From NCBI GenBank assembly GCA_963931925.1, contig OZ007576.1, positions 15,094,302 through 15,158,301 on the forward strand: a stretch of 64,000 nucleotides of DNA, given 5' to 3'. The position numbers and the translations under genes are program-made. The notes beneath the pieces are model-generated. The model had not been told where the DNA came from and ran no database searches. It saw nothing but the letters and a program-made list of their open reading frames with translations. Source of the DNA: Onchidella celtica (taxonomy: Eukaryota > Mollusca > Gastropoda > Systellommatophora > Onchidiidae). This document shows, piece after piece, positions 9,955 to 20,601 of this stretch; the first letter of the stretch is position 1, and each line of letters begins with the position of its first letter.

Positions 9955-12387
9955 TCATGACTTATGGCTTCTCATGTGACTGATAAGTCCTATTTTTGCC
10001 CTGAAGACCCTTCCGCATAAGTGACAAGAGTGCTCCGTTGGTTCAGTACCACTGGGCCTTTTCTTGCGCCGTTCTCTTTTCTTGATAGCCTGCTGGACTC
10101 TGTCAGCTTCCCATGCTTTGCTGCCTCTGATGAGGGCCGCCCTCCAATTTGCACGATCAAGCGAGAGCTTTTCCCACTCACTCACATCAATGGCAAAGGC
10201 CTTCAGTGATTGCTTGAGAGTGTCTTTGTAACGTCTCTTTGGGGCCCCAACATTCCTCGTTCCATTGGAGAGCTCAGAGAAGAAGATTTGCTTAGGGAGT
10301 CTGGAGTCGGGCATTCTGACAACATGTCCTGCCCAACCTAGCTGAATTTTTTTCAGGTGGCAGAAGATGCTCAATTCCTTGGCACGATTGAGGACCTCAG
10401 TGTCTGGAATTTTATCCTGCCATTTGATCCTTAGGATCTTTCTAAGGCAGGCCAGATGAAAGTGATTTAGTTTTCTGGCATGCGATTGGTACACTGTCCA
10501 GGTTTCAGCCCCATATAGTAGGGTGGGAAGGACCACAGCATTGTACACTTCCAGCTTAGTGTCTGTGCGAATGCCGGCAACATCCCAAACTCTCTTTCGA
10601 AGCCTGCCAAATGCAGAGCTGGCTTTGCTGATTCTTGAGGAAATTTCAGTATCAACACGAGCCGTGGAAGACAGTGTACTGCCAAGATAGGTGAAGTTCT
10701 CCGACACCTTCAGAAGACTGTCATGGACTTTGATATTTGGGGTCACAGGATACTTGTCGTCTGGAGTAGGCTGATGGAGCACTTCCGTCTTCTTTGTGCT
10801 TATTGTGAGGCCAAAGTTGTCACAGGCACTAGAGAACTTATCAACACAGTTTTGCATGCTATCCTCATCGTGTGCCAGAAGTGCACAATCATCAGCAAAT
10901 AGTAGGTCACAGACTTGAGTACTTTTGGTTTTGGTTTTTGCCTGAAGTCTCCTGAGGTTGAATAGACTGCCATCAGTTCGGTACTTGGTGCTTACCCCTT
11001 GAGGAGGAGAGCTAAAGGCTTCTTGTAGCATTGCAGAGAACATGATGCTGAACAGAGTTGGGGCTAAGACACAACCCTGTTTTACCCCATTTGTGACAGC
11101 AAAGGGCTCTGAAACACTGCCGTTACTTTTGACTGCAGCTTGCATGCCATCATGAAACTGGCGCACTATTGTGATGAATTCGGGTGGACACCCAAACTTC
11201 GCCAAGATTTTCCAGAGGCCTTCACGACACACTGTGTCAAATGCTTTTGTGAGGTCAACAAATGTGATGTACAGCGCTTTATTTTGTTCCATGCATTTTT
11301 CCTGAATCTGTCTGGCAGCAAAGATCATATCCGCCGTTCCCCTCTCTTTACGAAAGCCACATTGGCTCTCGGGAAGCAAGTCATTTGACGAGAGGTGATC
11401 AAGAAGGCGATTCAGAAGCATTCTTGCCAATATTTTGCCACCAATTGAAAGTAGAGATATTCCCCGATGGTTGTCACAGACTTGGCTGTCCCCTTTGTTT
11501 TTGTACAGATGGATGATTGAAGCATCTTTGAAGTCCTGTGGCAGCTTCCCTGCTTTCAACATATGATTGAACAACTCGGTCAACCTTTCAGTAAGCTTTT
11601 CTCCACCGAAGGCATACACCTCAGCAGGAATTGAATCCACGCCTGGTGATTTGTTAAAGGACATCTGATTTGTGGCAGTCCGGGTCTCATTTGCTGTGAA
11701 TGGCTTGGCAAGAGCTGCATTAATAGGAGTCTGAGGGAGGCGGTCAATAGACTCAGTATTTATATTTGATGGCCGATTCAGCACACCTCCGAAATGTTCT
11801 GCCCAACGCTGAATTATGGCATTCAATTCAACAATGCGTGTTGAACCATCTGACGCAAGAAGTGGCGTAGTGCCAGAGCGGGATGGTCCAAACACAGCTC
11901 GGAGGCTCTCAAAGAACTTTCTAGTGTTGTTTGTGTCGGCATATTTCTGAGTTTCTCTTACTCGCTCTTCAAGCCAGTCATTTTTCATTTTCCTCAGCTT
12001 CTTCTGGAGTACACCCTTACATGCACGCAGTGCATCAGCTTTTGCTGTGGAAGAGGGGTCACTGCAGTGAGCTTGGATGAGACTATTTTTTTCTTTGATG
12101 AGCACTTTGATTTCATTATCATTATCATTGAACCAGTCCTGGTGCTTGCGGACAGGAAAACCAACTGTGCTGCTGGCGCAAGAGTGTACAGTCGTATTTA
12201 GGTCAGTCCAGCTCTGTTCAATGTTCTCAGGGTCAAAAGTCACGCAATCCAATTTTGAGGAGAGTTCTGAGGAGAGCTCGCTCTGTTTCTCAGCTGAGCA
12301 GAGTTTTGAAACATTTAGGCGTTTAGGTGGCGCTTTCCCTTGAGGGCGTCTATTGCGCCTCAATGTTAGTCTGAGCTTGCAAACAAT
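9955..12387 (-). CDS. LINE reverse transcriptase half with C-terminal C2H2 zinc finger
   Basis: This is the reverse transcriptase part of a LINE polyprotein that copies the element's RNA at a nicked chromosomal site. The open stretch of about 800 codons is long and uninterrupted. RT landmarks in order: NNHRG-type block (CDNHRGISLLSIGGK), ESQCGFRKERGT, VDLTKAFDTV (first catalytic Asp), GVKQGCVLAPTLFS, and the catalytic LLFADDCALLAH. Thumb and post-RT blocks follow (YLGSTLSS, LLYGAETWTVY, LRKILRIKWQDKIP). The last 25 residues form a classical C-x2-C-x12-H-x3-H finger (HSCHLCG to HMRSH). The first in-frame Met at 12363 is not a natural start. The frame runs on to the target repeat of the solo LTR at about 12388 and rejoins the endonuclease half beyond it. 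Without that half, mobility is unlikely. Confidence 0.9.
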   Translation of the reverse strand: MVCKLRLTLRRNRRPQGKAPPKRLNVSKLCSAEKQSELSSELSSKLDCVTFDPENIEQSWTDLNTTVHSCASSTVGFPVRKHQDWFNDNDNEIKVLIKEKNSLIQAHCSDPSSTAKADALRACKGVLQKKLRKMKNDWLEERVRETQKYADTNNTRKFFESLRAVFGPSRSGTTPLLASDGSTRIVELNAIIQRWAEHFGGVLNRPSNINTESIDRLPQTPINAALAKPFTANETRTATNQMSFNKSPGVDSIPAEVYAFGGEKLTERLTELFNHMLKAGKLPQDFKDASIIHLYKNKGDSQVCDNHRGISLLSIGGKILARMLLNRLLDHLSSNDLLPESQCGFRKERGTADMIFAARQIQEKCMEQNKALYITFVDLTKAFDTVCREGLWKILAKFGCPPEFITIVRQFHDGMQAAVKSNGSVSEPFAVTNGVKQGCVLAPTLFSIMFSAMLQEAFSSPPQGVSTKYRTDGSLFNLRRLQAKTKTKSTQVCDLLFADDCALLAHDEDSMQNCVDKFSSACDNFGLTISTKKTEVLHQPTPDDKYPVTPNIKVHDSLLKVSENFTYLGSTLSSTARVDTEISSRISKASSAFGRLRKRVWDVAGIRTDTKLEVYNAVVLPTLLYGAETWTVYQSHARKLNHFHLACLRKILRIKWQDKIPDTEVLNRAKELSIFCHLKKIQLGWAGHVVRMPDSRLPKQIFFSELSNGTRNVGAPKRRYKDTLKQSLKAFAIDVSEWEKLSLDRANWRAALIRGSKAWEADRVQQAIKKRERRKKRPSGTEPTEHSCHLCGRVFRAKIGLISHMRSHKS

Positions 12388-12392
12388 GAGTC
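12388..12392. repeat. Target-site duplication GAGTC, left of solo LTR
   Basis: The 5-bp sequence GAGTC here is repeated at 13644-13648 on the other side of the solo LTR. Five bases is usual for Ty3/gypsy-class integration. Confidence 0.9.
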
Positions 12393-13643
12393 TGTCGCGG
12401 ATCGGGATTTTGGGGAATATAGATCAAGAGGTCCGCTTCCCAATCACACGAGCACAAAAAAAAAACAACAACAAATAAACAACTTTCACTCTAAAAACTA
12501 AATAAATCAATTTGAGTAACAGACTGCAAAGTTTATATATCTAACAAATTCAAAGATAAAATATACAATAGATAACGAATACAATAGCAACTGAAAATGC
12601 TCAACTAAGCTGAGGAGCAACTATGAAGTACTTAAGGCAATGTAATATGAAGTTATCTAAGTCACAATAAATTTACATTCAAAAGAATCCGCGCCCGAGG
12701 GCGACGGATCCTGTAAGGTTTAAAGTTCTATCTCTCTTCATACTAAAACATATTTATATAGCGTCTCTGCCAGGAGCGCTCTGGTGTAGTTCACACGTGG
12801 TCGCGGGAAATGCATGTGGTCTGGCAGTACTGGTCAACAGTCTACATGTGTAGCTGGCTGTAAATTCAGCATGGAATTAAAATCTTTAGCTCACCATTCG
12901 GCCCTCACAATGTGAGGGCTGTTGATATTAGCGCTGTGGGTTTAATGCTCAAACAAGTAGGCTTGGGCTCAGGAGCGTAGATTTCTGACAATGCTCCATC
13001 ACTGTACATATCAGCTCAATCGCTGCGTCTCTATGACTTCTCATCTGGCTGAGAGCTCGCCGTCCACCTCGTAAATGGATTGTCTACATGTGGCCCAGAA
13101 CTAAGTTCTGTATGGCCTTAAATACTGGACTGCATCTGCAGCTTACCGTCTAATTCCTGGATTGTGATTGGTACAACCACTTCTAGCTCAGCTGCCGAAC
13201 TGAGTTATTTTAAGTAACAGCCCTACGCAACGACCTTGGGTCGACATCAAAGGTCGAATCACTCAAGACAATAAAATGTAATTTTATAGCAATAAATTCT
13301 TAACATGTTCAAAACCCCGAGCTTTTACTCTGGATCACGGATTTTCTGTACGTCAACCGACGTCTCAACAACATTTAATTCCTACTCACCCCTTCCCTCT
13401 CTACTAAACCTAGTTCAAAACACGAGATATAAAAAGTGCTCAGTCATGCACACCTACGCTGTCCGTCTATCCTTCCCCACACCTTCTGTCTATCTATTAT
13501 AAAAAAAAACTGTTCAAAACAACTTGTTTACGAGACCAAGTTATGCTGGCTCGCACAATAATTACGTTTGTAAAAATTACTCACTGCTCTCTCACAAAAA
13601 TTTAGTCAGTGGAAACATTTATGAATCAAATCTATTCTTGACA
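12393..13643 (-). mobile_element. Solo LTR inserted in the LINE
   Basis: This 1251-bp sequence begins TGTCGCGG and ends TTGACA, so it has TGTC/GACA inverted ends, and it is flanked by GAGTC target duplications. It holds no element interior, as expected after recombination between two LTRs. The minus strand has a TATA-box-like GCTATATAAATA near 12755-12766, which suggests minus orientation. It is not obviously the same family as the LTRs of elements A, B or C. Confidence 0.85.
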
Positions 13644-14441
13644 GAGTCTGTGGTCAGTTCCACACTCGGCACCACACATCGCCTTTGTTACAAGGACATC
13701 CTTTCTGTCAGTCGAGCGGGGATGCATCCATGACGTTCTGTTTCTCACGGGGAGACTAAAATTTGTGTTGGTAATGAACAGGCCAAATTCAGCGCACAAA
13801 GTAAGTAAGCGCAACCCATTGTTATTGCATGAACCAACTCCATGAGGGCCCAAAACATTTGGCCACGCTGAGATTTCGGAGCCAACCCTAGCATTGAAGT
13901 CCCCCAAGAGAATCAGCTTATCAGCTGCCGGGACAGAGCATAATATTATGACAGATTCTAGATCAGAATAGAACTTGTCTTTGGCTTCATCTGGGTTTGT
14001 CATGGTGGGCGCATATGCGCTAATGAGGGTGGCTGACTGGCTTTTCCCAACTGGGATCCTGAGTGTCATTAGCCTGTCATTTATTTCAATTGGCATGGAC
14101 TGCAAGTTTCTGACAAGGTCATTTTTAATTGCAAACCCAACACCATGCTGTCTCGGTTCGACTGCACCCTTGCCTTTCCAGAAGAAGGTGTATCCACCAC
14201 TGAGCTCTTTGAGTTGGCCACTGTCAGGGAGTCTGGTCTCACTGAGTGCCACTATGTCCAGGTTGTACCTGCTGTGCTCAATGGCAATAAGTGCAGTGCG
14301 TCTTTCCGGGTTGTTTGAGTTGTCCTGTAGTGTGCGTATATTCCAGGCTCCTAGCCTGAGTAAGCTGAATTTCTTTTTGTTTCGACCGCAAAAAGGGATC
14401 CCCACTGGTCGCGGTATACCAATCAGGGTGATGTGAAGTGG
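13644..14441 (-). CDS. LINE AP-endonuclease half, with internal deletion
   Basis: This is the N-terminal apurinic-like endonuclease of the LINE, which nicks target DNA to prime reverse transcription. Landmarks in order: GAWNIRTL (Asn motif), LSETRLPDSG (catalytic Glu), SAYAPT, LLGDFNARVG (D-x-N), TSWMHPRS, and C-terminal GTDHRL (the S/T-D-H catalytic block). Compared with the plus-strand LINE, the His-Trp-His...Asp stretch just after HPRS is missing, an in-frame loss of roughly a dozen residues that takes a conserved Asp. The enzyme was probably dead before the LTR arrived. The frame is open upstream of the Leu-Gly-Ala-Trp block and no convincing ATG is visible. The ORF ends a few codons inside the solo LTR. 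Confidence 0.85.
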
Positions 14442-14770
14442 GCTTTCTTTAGGGCACCTTTTCTAGCTAGTGCTATCCTTAAATAAGGCTGCTCAGCTAC
14501 TGTGGGTGCTGCCTCCCCACGCCTCCACTTCAATCGACGATGAAGCGACCATAGCCCACAGCCACCAACGTGTAGGTCTGTGCTAACAGCTTCCAGTCTA
14601 TCCAAACCTGCTGCCACCGCACTCGCCCGCCCCGTTGGAATTTTGAGAGGAAAGAAGACGAGGTGAGTGTTAAGACTGGTGCAAAGAGTTTGTTTTTAGT
14701 GAAAAAGAGCTGCGCAAACATCAGACTCACTCTCTCGCCTGGACACAGCTTATCCAAATGGCAAGACAGG

Positions 14771-16000
14771 TGTCACAAATCCCAGACTGGGAGATGTAAT
14801 AAGTTATGACAGGACAACAATCACGAACAAACAAGTTTAACACTTAACAGAACAATCCATCAGACTCACACATTTATTAAACATAATTATACAGATAATA
14901 GCGCAATTACATACATTATATTATTGGGATTAACTGCCGTACAACGGCCTTATTCTCACACACACTCTCCCTCGGATCCACAACCCGGTAGTTACTCCTA
15001 AAGGCACTTCGGAATCAGCCTCTCCCCTCAGGGTCTTAATAGCACATTAATAATTCACTGGCACCGCAGTCTCTCAATATCACCTTCCTATTGTCATACA
15101 CCTTAGCACTCCCCTAGCACCTCAGCAGGGCAATAACACATTATCATTTCAATAGCCCCTCAACATGGCAATAGTACATTATTAGTTCCTAGCCCATCAA
15201 CATGGCAATAGTACATTATCACATTCACGCTCATATCTACGTCCCTGTCCGTGGCCTGACTGCCACGACTTTATGTGCCTCTACTGTCCTGCACTGACAG
15301 CCTCACTTCTGGCCTATGTTTGGCCTCCGGCCCTATGCTGGCCTATCACTGTAGGCGGCGCTCTTTGGCCCGACCTCGGCACCTACAAGAATAACATTAC
15401 ATTGGTATAATACCCTACCATTCCTATTCACTCCACCTCTCCTTACAACCCATGAAGCGTACACACAATAGTTCACATTTCACTCACCACACATCTTACG
15501 GTAACACACCTCCATCGGAGTACACACTACTCACTCGCGCTACAAATCCATGAACTCACTTTCATCTATCGCTCATGGCGCACATTGCTATATCCAATAT
15601 CAAGGACTTCCACATTCCTCACATATACTTATTTACATCATGGTAATAGACGAATATAATATAATACATCAATCATAATTATCAATCAACGTTCTACCTA
15701 CCAGTCATCACTGGAAAAACTCTCTCACTGGTCTCTCGACTGCTCCCCTTATGTCCGCCCGCTGGGCTCTTACTAGCGTCCGTTCAGTAGGACCTTCTAA
15801 CTTGCAGTGATAGTAATACAGCGCTTTCGCCTCATTCAGACCCCCACCACTCATAACATGCACGCTTTCCTTACTTGTCTTCGTGCGTTAATTTTACTCT
15901 CTTCCTTTCACGTCTTTCCCTACGTGTCTGCCGTGAGCCCTTCTTACTCTACACCCGCTCTGTAGTAATCCCCTTAATTGCACTCACTCCACTCGTGACA
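14771..16000 (-). repeat. 3' LTR of element B
   Basis: This 1230-bp sequence begins TGTCACAAATC and ends CTCGTGACA on plus. It adjoins a polypurine tract at its right edge. On minus an AATAAA (plus TTTATT 14873-14878) can act as polyadenylation signal near the LTR's sense 3' end. An internal tandem repeat with cores like CAACATGGCAATAGTACATT lies near 15118-15225. Confidence 0.8.
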
Positions 16001-16020
16001 TCATCCCCCACCCCAAAAAA
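16001..16020 (-). other. Polypurine tract of element B
   Basis: On minus this reads as a run of T, then GGGGTGGGGGATGA, directly next to the LTR start. Element A has a closely similar GGGGTGGGGGA before its own 3' LTR. It primes plus-strand DNA synthesis. Confidence 0.75.
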
Positions 16021-16355
16021 ATTAATGCAATTAATTTCAAATCGCATCAAGATGACTGTCAACGAGTGAGCGTGAGCAATACCTACACTAAAAAAATGAC
16101 CTAGCAGTTCCCCTAGTATATAAAATACCGAAATCAGGGGGAAATATGGGGATCAATATGCCCTGCAATATGCATATATGTATCACATCATCAATAGCTA
16201 ACTAAACACAATACCTAATACAGAATCAAAAACCAATCAACCTATCAACCATTCTTCATATTATATTTATAATGTCAATATTTTAAAGTCGACTCATTCA
16301 CACAGATCCTGTCAATGTTCCTGTCCTCCGATGTATAAGCTCCTGAACTCTTCCC

Positions 16356-17456
16356 CTAGGCTCGACTAAGGTAGTCGGCGATATGATTGCTGGTTCCTGG
16401 AATTGGTTGAATAACGAAGGTATACGGCTGCAAAGCCAATGCCCATCTAGATAAGCGTGGGCTGGACGAACGATTCTTCGACAAAAACGTTAGTGGCTTG
16501 TGGTCTGTCTGGATACAAAATTCTCGTCCCATGAGATAACGTCCCAATTTCTGGACGGACCACACAATGGCAAGACACTCCCGCTCTATCACAGAATATT
16601 TTCTTTCTCTCTGCAATAACTTCCTACTGACATAACATACAGGATGGAGACATTCGTTCTTCTCCTGTAGAAGACAAGCGCCGACACCAGAGTCCGACGC
16701 ATCCGTTCTGAGGATAAAATTAGATCGAAAATCGGGTAATATCAGAATGGGTGACGATGATAATGCTGTCACCAAATTATCAAATGCTGTCTGACATTCA
16801 GACGTCCACTGGACCTTATCGGGGTGTCCCTTCTTAGTAAGGTCAGTAAGAGAAGATGACAAGGAGGAAAAATTTGGAATGAACTTTCTGTAATAATTTA
16901 AAATTCCTACTAAGCTTCTGACTTGTTTCTTTGTTTTAGGGATTTGCAACCCTACTAACTTGTCAATTTTTGTTACTTCAGGTCTCTGAACACCTCTACC
17001 CACGATATATCCTAAGAATACTATCTCTGGACATGCCAAATCCATCTTTGCGGGTTTAGCAGTTAACCCAAAATGACGTAATCGTTTAAAAATTACTGTT
17101 AGTGTCTGAATATGATCAGACCATGTCGACGTATGACATGCTATATCGTCAAAGAATGACACGACATTAGGTATGTCCTTCAACACTAGTCTCATTAATC
17201 GTGCAAACGTCGCTGGCGCGTTTACCAACCCAAATGGCATGACCTTAAATTGGAATAATCCAATGGGCGTTTGGAACGCCGTGTATTGTTTAGACTCCTC
17301 AGTAAGAGGGATTTCCCAATAACCTTTCGTTAAATCTATCTTGGAAAACCACGTGGACCCGGCCAATGAAGCTATTAATTCCTCCTGAAACGGAATAGGC
17401 TCCCTATCGCCTACCGTAATAGTGTGCAATCTTCGAAAATCAATACAGAACCGCAC
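16356..17456 (-). pseudogene. pol: Element B pol, RT and RNase H domains
   Basis: This is the C-terminal part of pol, which copies RNA to DNA and removes the RNA strand. In order: RFCIDFRRLH (RT motif), FSKIDLTKGYW, PFGLVNAPATFARLM, the catalytic SFFDDIA, then the RNase H blocks RTDASDSGVGACL, ERECLAIVWSV and QTDHKPLTF. It ends at a stop directly after the RNase H domain, with no integrase beyond. The join to the preceding segment (17411-17644) is a frameshift at an A8-type homopolymer near 17465. The integrase is encoded upstream at 18322-19494, which is the reverse of the usual gypsy order. Confidence 0.9.
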
Positions 17457-17644
17457 CGATCCATCAAGTTTTTTTTCACGAGGACGATGGGTGATGAATA
17501 CGGCGATGTTGATGGTTCTATCACATCTAACTTCAACATTGACTTAACTTCCTTTATGACTCTATCTCTCGAAGAAAAAGCCAGCGGATAAGGTCTAAGA
17601 AATACTGGCTTATCCGAAGTCAATTTTATTTGGTGCTGGATCAC
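17411..17644 (-). pseudogene. pol: Element B pol, linker and RT N-terminus
   Basis: This encodes the start of the RT domain (KPVFLRPYPLAFSSRDRV, then SPYSSPIVLVKK). Frame breaks at both ends disconnect it from its neighbours: one near 17645, where the preceding frame stops after DVITDLRGALP, and one near 17465 in a homopolymer. It is positionally equivalent to element A residues around 640-690 of pol. Confidence 0.8.
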
Positions 17645-18324
17645 GGTAGTGCGCCCCGCAAATCCGTAATAACATCCGGGAATGACGCTAGCAGGGTCTT
17701 AAGTTCCCTACTCCTTGAACTCGTAAGGTCAGGGTTAATTTTTACGTCCCTGTAACCTTGTGTCGGAGTTAACTCCGGCAATTGAATTTTAAACTCTTCC
17801 TGCGCCTCGGTGTCGCTTACGTCACAGTCCAACTGGTCTACGACCCCCGTACAAGCAGTAGAGAAGACAGTCTCCTCTGGTCTTGTCTGTGCACACAGAT
17901 ACTGTGGTCTCTCATAAAATCTCTGTAGCATATTAACATGGAAAACCTTACTCGTTCCATCAATGTGGATAGCGTAATCTACCTTTGAAACAACTCGCTC
18001 AATAACATAAGGGCCTTTCCATGTCATCAATAACTTATTATGGTCCGTAGGTAACAACAATAGGACCTTGTCTCCTGGCTTAAAAATTCTCAGTTTGGAA
18101 CCTCTATCTTTATAGTCTTTTGCTCTTTTCGACGCGATACCAGAAGCTTCTTCTGCTATAGTGCGCGCTGAAGATAATCTTTCTCTTAAATCAACAAGGT
18201 ACTGAAACACCGAAATCTGCTCATCGTCTCCCGATGATGGCGACGTCATCATGTCCCGAAGAACATCAGTTGGACCCCTAGGACTACGACCGTACATCAT
18301 TTCAAACGGCGAGAATCCCGTTTA
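17641..18324 (-). pseudogene. pol: Element B pol, integrase C-terminus and linker
   Basis: This continues the integrase frame after an in-frame TAA (18322-18324) that interrupts it between REVRQE and TGFSPFEMMYGRSPRGP. It contains the GPY/F-type module (LLMTWKGPYVIERVVSKVDY) and a KVFHVNMLQRFY block, both typical of gypsy-class integrase C-termini. An acidic linker leads towards RT. Confidence 0.85.
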
Positions 18325-19640
18325 CTCCTGCCGTACCTCTCTGTACGCGAATAACACTGCAGGGATATATCTATCCCAATCTTTAGGGCGGTCAGCAGCT
18401 ACCTTACGCAGCATCGACTTTAACGTCGAGTTCAATCTCTCGCACATGCCATTAGCCTGCGGATGATAAGGGGTGGTAGTGATGGGTTGTATGCTGAATA
18501 AGCGGAACAATTCCTTCATCATCTCCGACGTAAATTGCGCGCCCCTATCAGACAGAATTTGCTCTGGTATTTCTACCCTAGCGAAAATTGCAAACAACGC
18601 TTCCGCGACTGCCTCAGACGTTATGGTCCGCAGAGGAATCGCCTCTGGCCATCTCGTAGCATTACATATGACCGTTAAGAAAAATCGATTCCCCCTATCG
18701 GTCGCTGGGTGAATGGGGCCAACAAGGTCTATCGAGACCTTTTTAAACGGTTCCGAGACCGTGGGGATCTTCTGAAGAGGAGCCTGGGGTGTACGCCCCC
18801 TATGCGTCGTCTTTTGGCACGCCCTGCACGTCTTACAATAGACTTGTACATCTTTGTGGATCGATGGCCAGTAAAAATTTTTAAGAACCCTTTCTTTGGT
18901 TCTAGCTATCCCCATATGACCCGCTAATGGGACATCATGTGCCAAATGCAATACTGTTGCGATCAGCAACGCTGGCACAACGACCTGCTTTAAAATGGAG
19001 GTCACCGTTACATACTTACGGAACAGAATGCCCGCCTGAACAACAAAGGAAGACGAGCCGTTCTTATATTTCCTCGTTTTCTCGGTTCGCGCTTTCCCAA
19101 AACATGGGTTTAATGATGGGTCCTCCCTTTGTAATCTCGCCAAGCGCTCTGGCGTGATATCTAGGTTGACCGCTGGCGTCGCCAAAGGTCTAATCTTATC
19201 TTTATCAGCTACCCGTCGACGTGTTTCGACCGCGGCGCAAAAGTCAATACCTTTTGATTGCGACCATGCTTGCACGTTCTCATCGGAAGGGGAAACTACC
19301 CGTGATACATTCCCAATGATGAGCTGGGTGCCTGGAAAACAACCAACGACTGCTTCGACTTCCCCGCTAAGGAAAGGTGTATCTATCACTATTCTTGCCA
19401 TGGGTAATTTCTCAATGGCCCCCGAAAATTGGATGCACGGGACAGTCTCACCTGTAAGCTGTGAATCCCGAATGCAGTCTCTATGCACTCCCACAACGGT
19501 AGATCCTGTATCTCGTAAAACCGAGACCGGTTCGTCCCCAACAAACCCCGGATAAACCCTAAGACCACCTCCTGTATGACATGAATTTATAACGGGGATC
19601 TTTCTCCCACAAGGTAAAACACCGGAAGATAATAACTTCT
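18322..19640 (-). pseudogene. pol: Element B pol, protease and integrase
   Basis: On minus the frame is open from about 19640. A small Cys/His-rich stretch (CHSCEK) is followed by the aspartic protease active site LRDTGSTVVG near 19510-19535. The integrase follows: an HHCC zinc domain (HDVPLAGHMG to CKTCRACQK), first catalytic Asp in VSIDLVGPIH, second in LSDRGAQFTSE, and Glu in HPQANGMCERLN. It stops at the TAA at 18322-18324, in the same frame as the next segment, so this is a point nonsense mutation. The first ATG-like start is irrelevant, because the protein would be a cleavage product of a larger polyprotein. Confidence 0.9.
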
Positions 19641-19644
19641 CACA

Positions 19645-19657
19645 ACTGTGACACTGG
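19645..19657 (+). other. Primer binding site of element B, inverted relative to pol
   Basis: TGGGGGCTCGTCC matches 13 bases of the tRNA-Pro-type primer site seen perfectly in element C. It follows TGTGACAC, which resembles the sense 3' end of element B's LTR (...TTTGTGACA). It reads on plus, while the adjacent pol reads on minus. Confidence 0.7.
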
Positions 19658-20601
19658 GGGCTCGTCCTGTTTACCTGTGGTCATTTTGACATTGTGTATT
19701 CGTTATATCTAGTTGTTTTTCTGTTGTGCTAGGAATTCGTGCTGTTGTCTTTGTTCGTGGGATGAATGGAAATTTCATGATGATATGATTTATGTATATT
19801 GATGAATATGTATTGATGCATGTATTGCCATAAATATGTACTAATGTGTACTTAAACTTTCAGAGAGACAGTGTGTGTGCGTGCAGCCTGAGGAGACAAG
19901 CAGCCAGAGCTCCGATTAAGGGGAGGAGTTAAACTCATAAGGCTGAAAGTTAAGTGAAAATTTTGTACCCTGGATTGAGGGCTGTCTTTTCATCTGTCTG
20001 TTTCCCTGTTTTTGCTGTTTTTGTCGTTATAGATTATACGGGCGGTGGCGCGGGTTTGCTGTGGTGAACTTGGTTTGTCCTCTTCGGGAGGTGGGCTAAT
20101 CTAGGAACCGCGTTCATCACAGTGAACAGTTCTGTAGGGACCTGTATTTTTGTTTAGATTGTAGCGTTCTATCTTCCTCGTTGTTTTAGGAAGACGTTTC
20201 TCTTGTCCCTCTCTTCCCTATCTGTAGATACGTTCTTTTTTTTCAGACTCTGTTCTTGTTCGTACCTTGTAGTGTAATCGGCGTAGTAGGTTGCATTTTT
20301 TTCCCATTTTAGTTTTTTTTGTAGAAGCTTTGTCCTAGTCTGGTTCGTTGTCCTTGACGTACTTGTGGTCCTTCTACTGAATTTCTTCATTCTTGTCGTT
20401 TCTATTCTCTTTTATTATTAATAGTGCTATACATTTAATGAAGATAGAATTAGTTAGGAAGTACGTAAATTTCTGAATTGTATTTGAGACAATTGGGTAT
20501 TGTTATATCTGGTGTGATCTCAGGTCTCTGGTCGTGTCGTTAGTGATCATACCGACAGGTTAGCCGTTTTATAATACATAGCATAACCATAAATCTGTGA
20601 A
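19658..20601 (+). other. Element B 5' leader, inverted
   Basis: This non-coding leader lies between the primer site and gag. It is recognisably homologous to the leader of element A (about 36165-36480). Both share a GTGAACAGTTCTGTAGGGA-like stretch, a GATTGTAGCGTT-like stretch and TTTTAGGAAGA. That homology is the main evidence that 19644-20950 is the 5' part of a Gmr1-like element. Confidence 0.7.

Larger units (their letters stand above)
9780..14770 (-). mobile_element. APE-type LINE (RTE-like), split by a solo LTR
   Basis: This is a non-LTR retrotransposon read on minus. It has a 5' region (about 14410-14770), an endonuclease half, a solo LTR (12393-13643), a reverse-transcriptase half ending at 9955, and a 3' UTR running to an uncertain point near 9780. 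Subtracting the LTR and one 5-bp target repeat brings the two halves back into one reading frame. The original element therefore had a single ORF with endonuclease, RT and a C-terminal zinc finger, like the plus-strand LINE at 23574-27516. The 5' boundary is obscured by element B, which begins at 14771. Confidence 0.85.

Noticed and set aside
19643..19657. A 5' LTR ending at the plus-strand primer site of element B
   Set aside because: The preceding sequence is coding for protease on minus and does not match the LTR at 14771-16000 beyond about seven bases.
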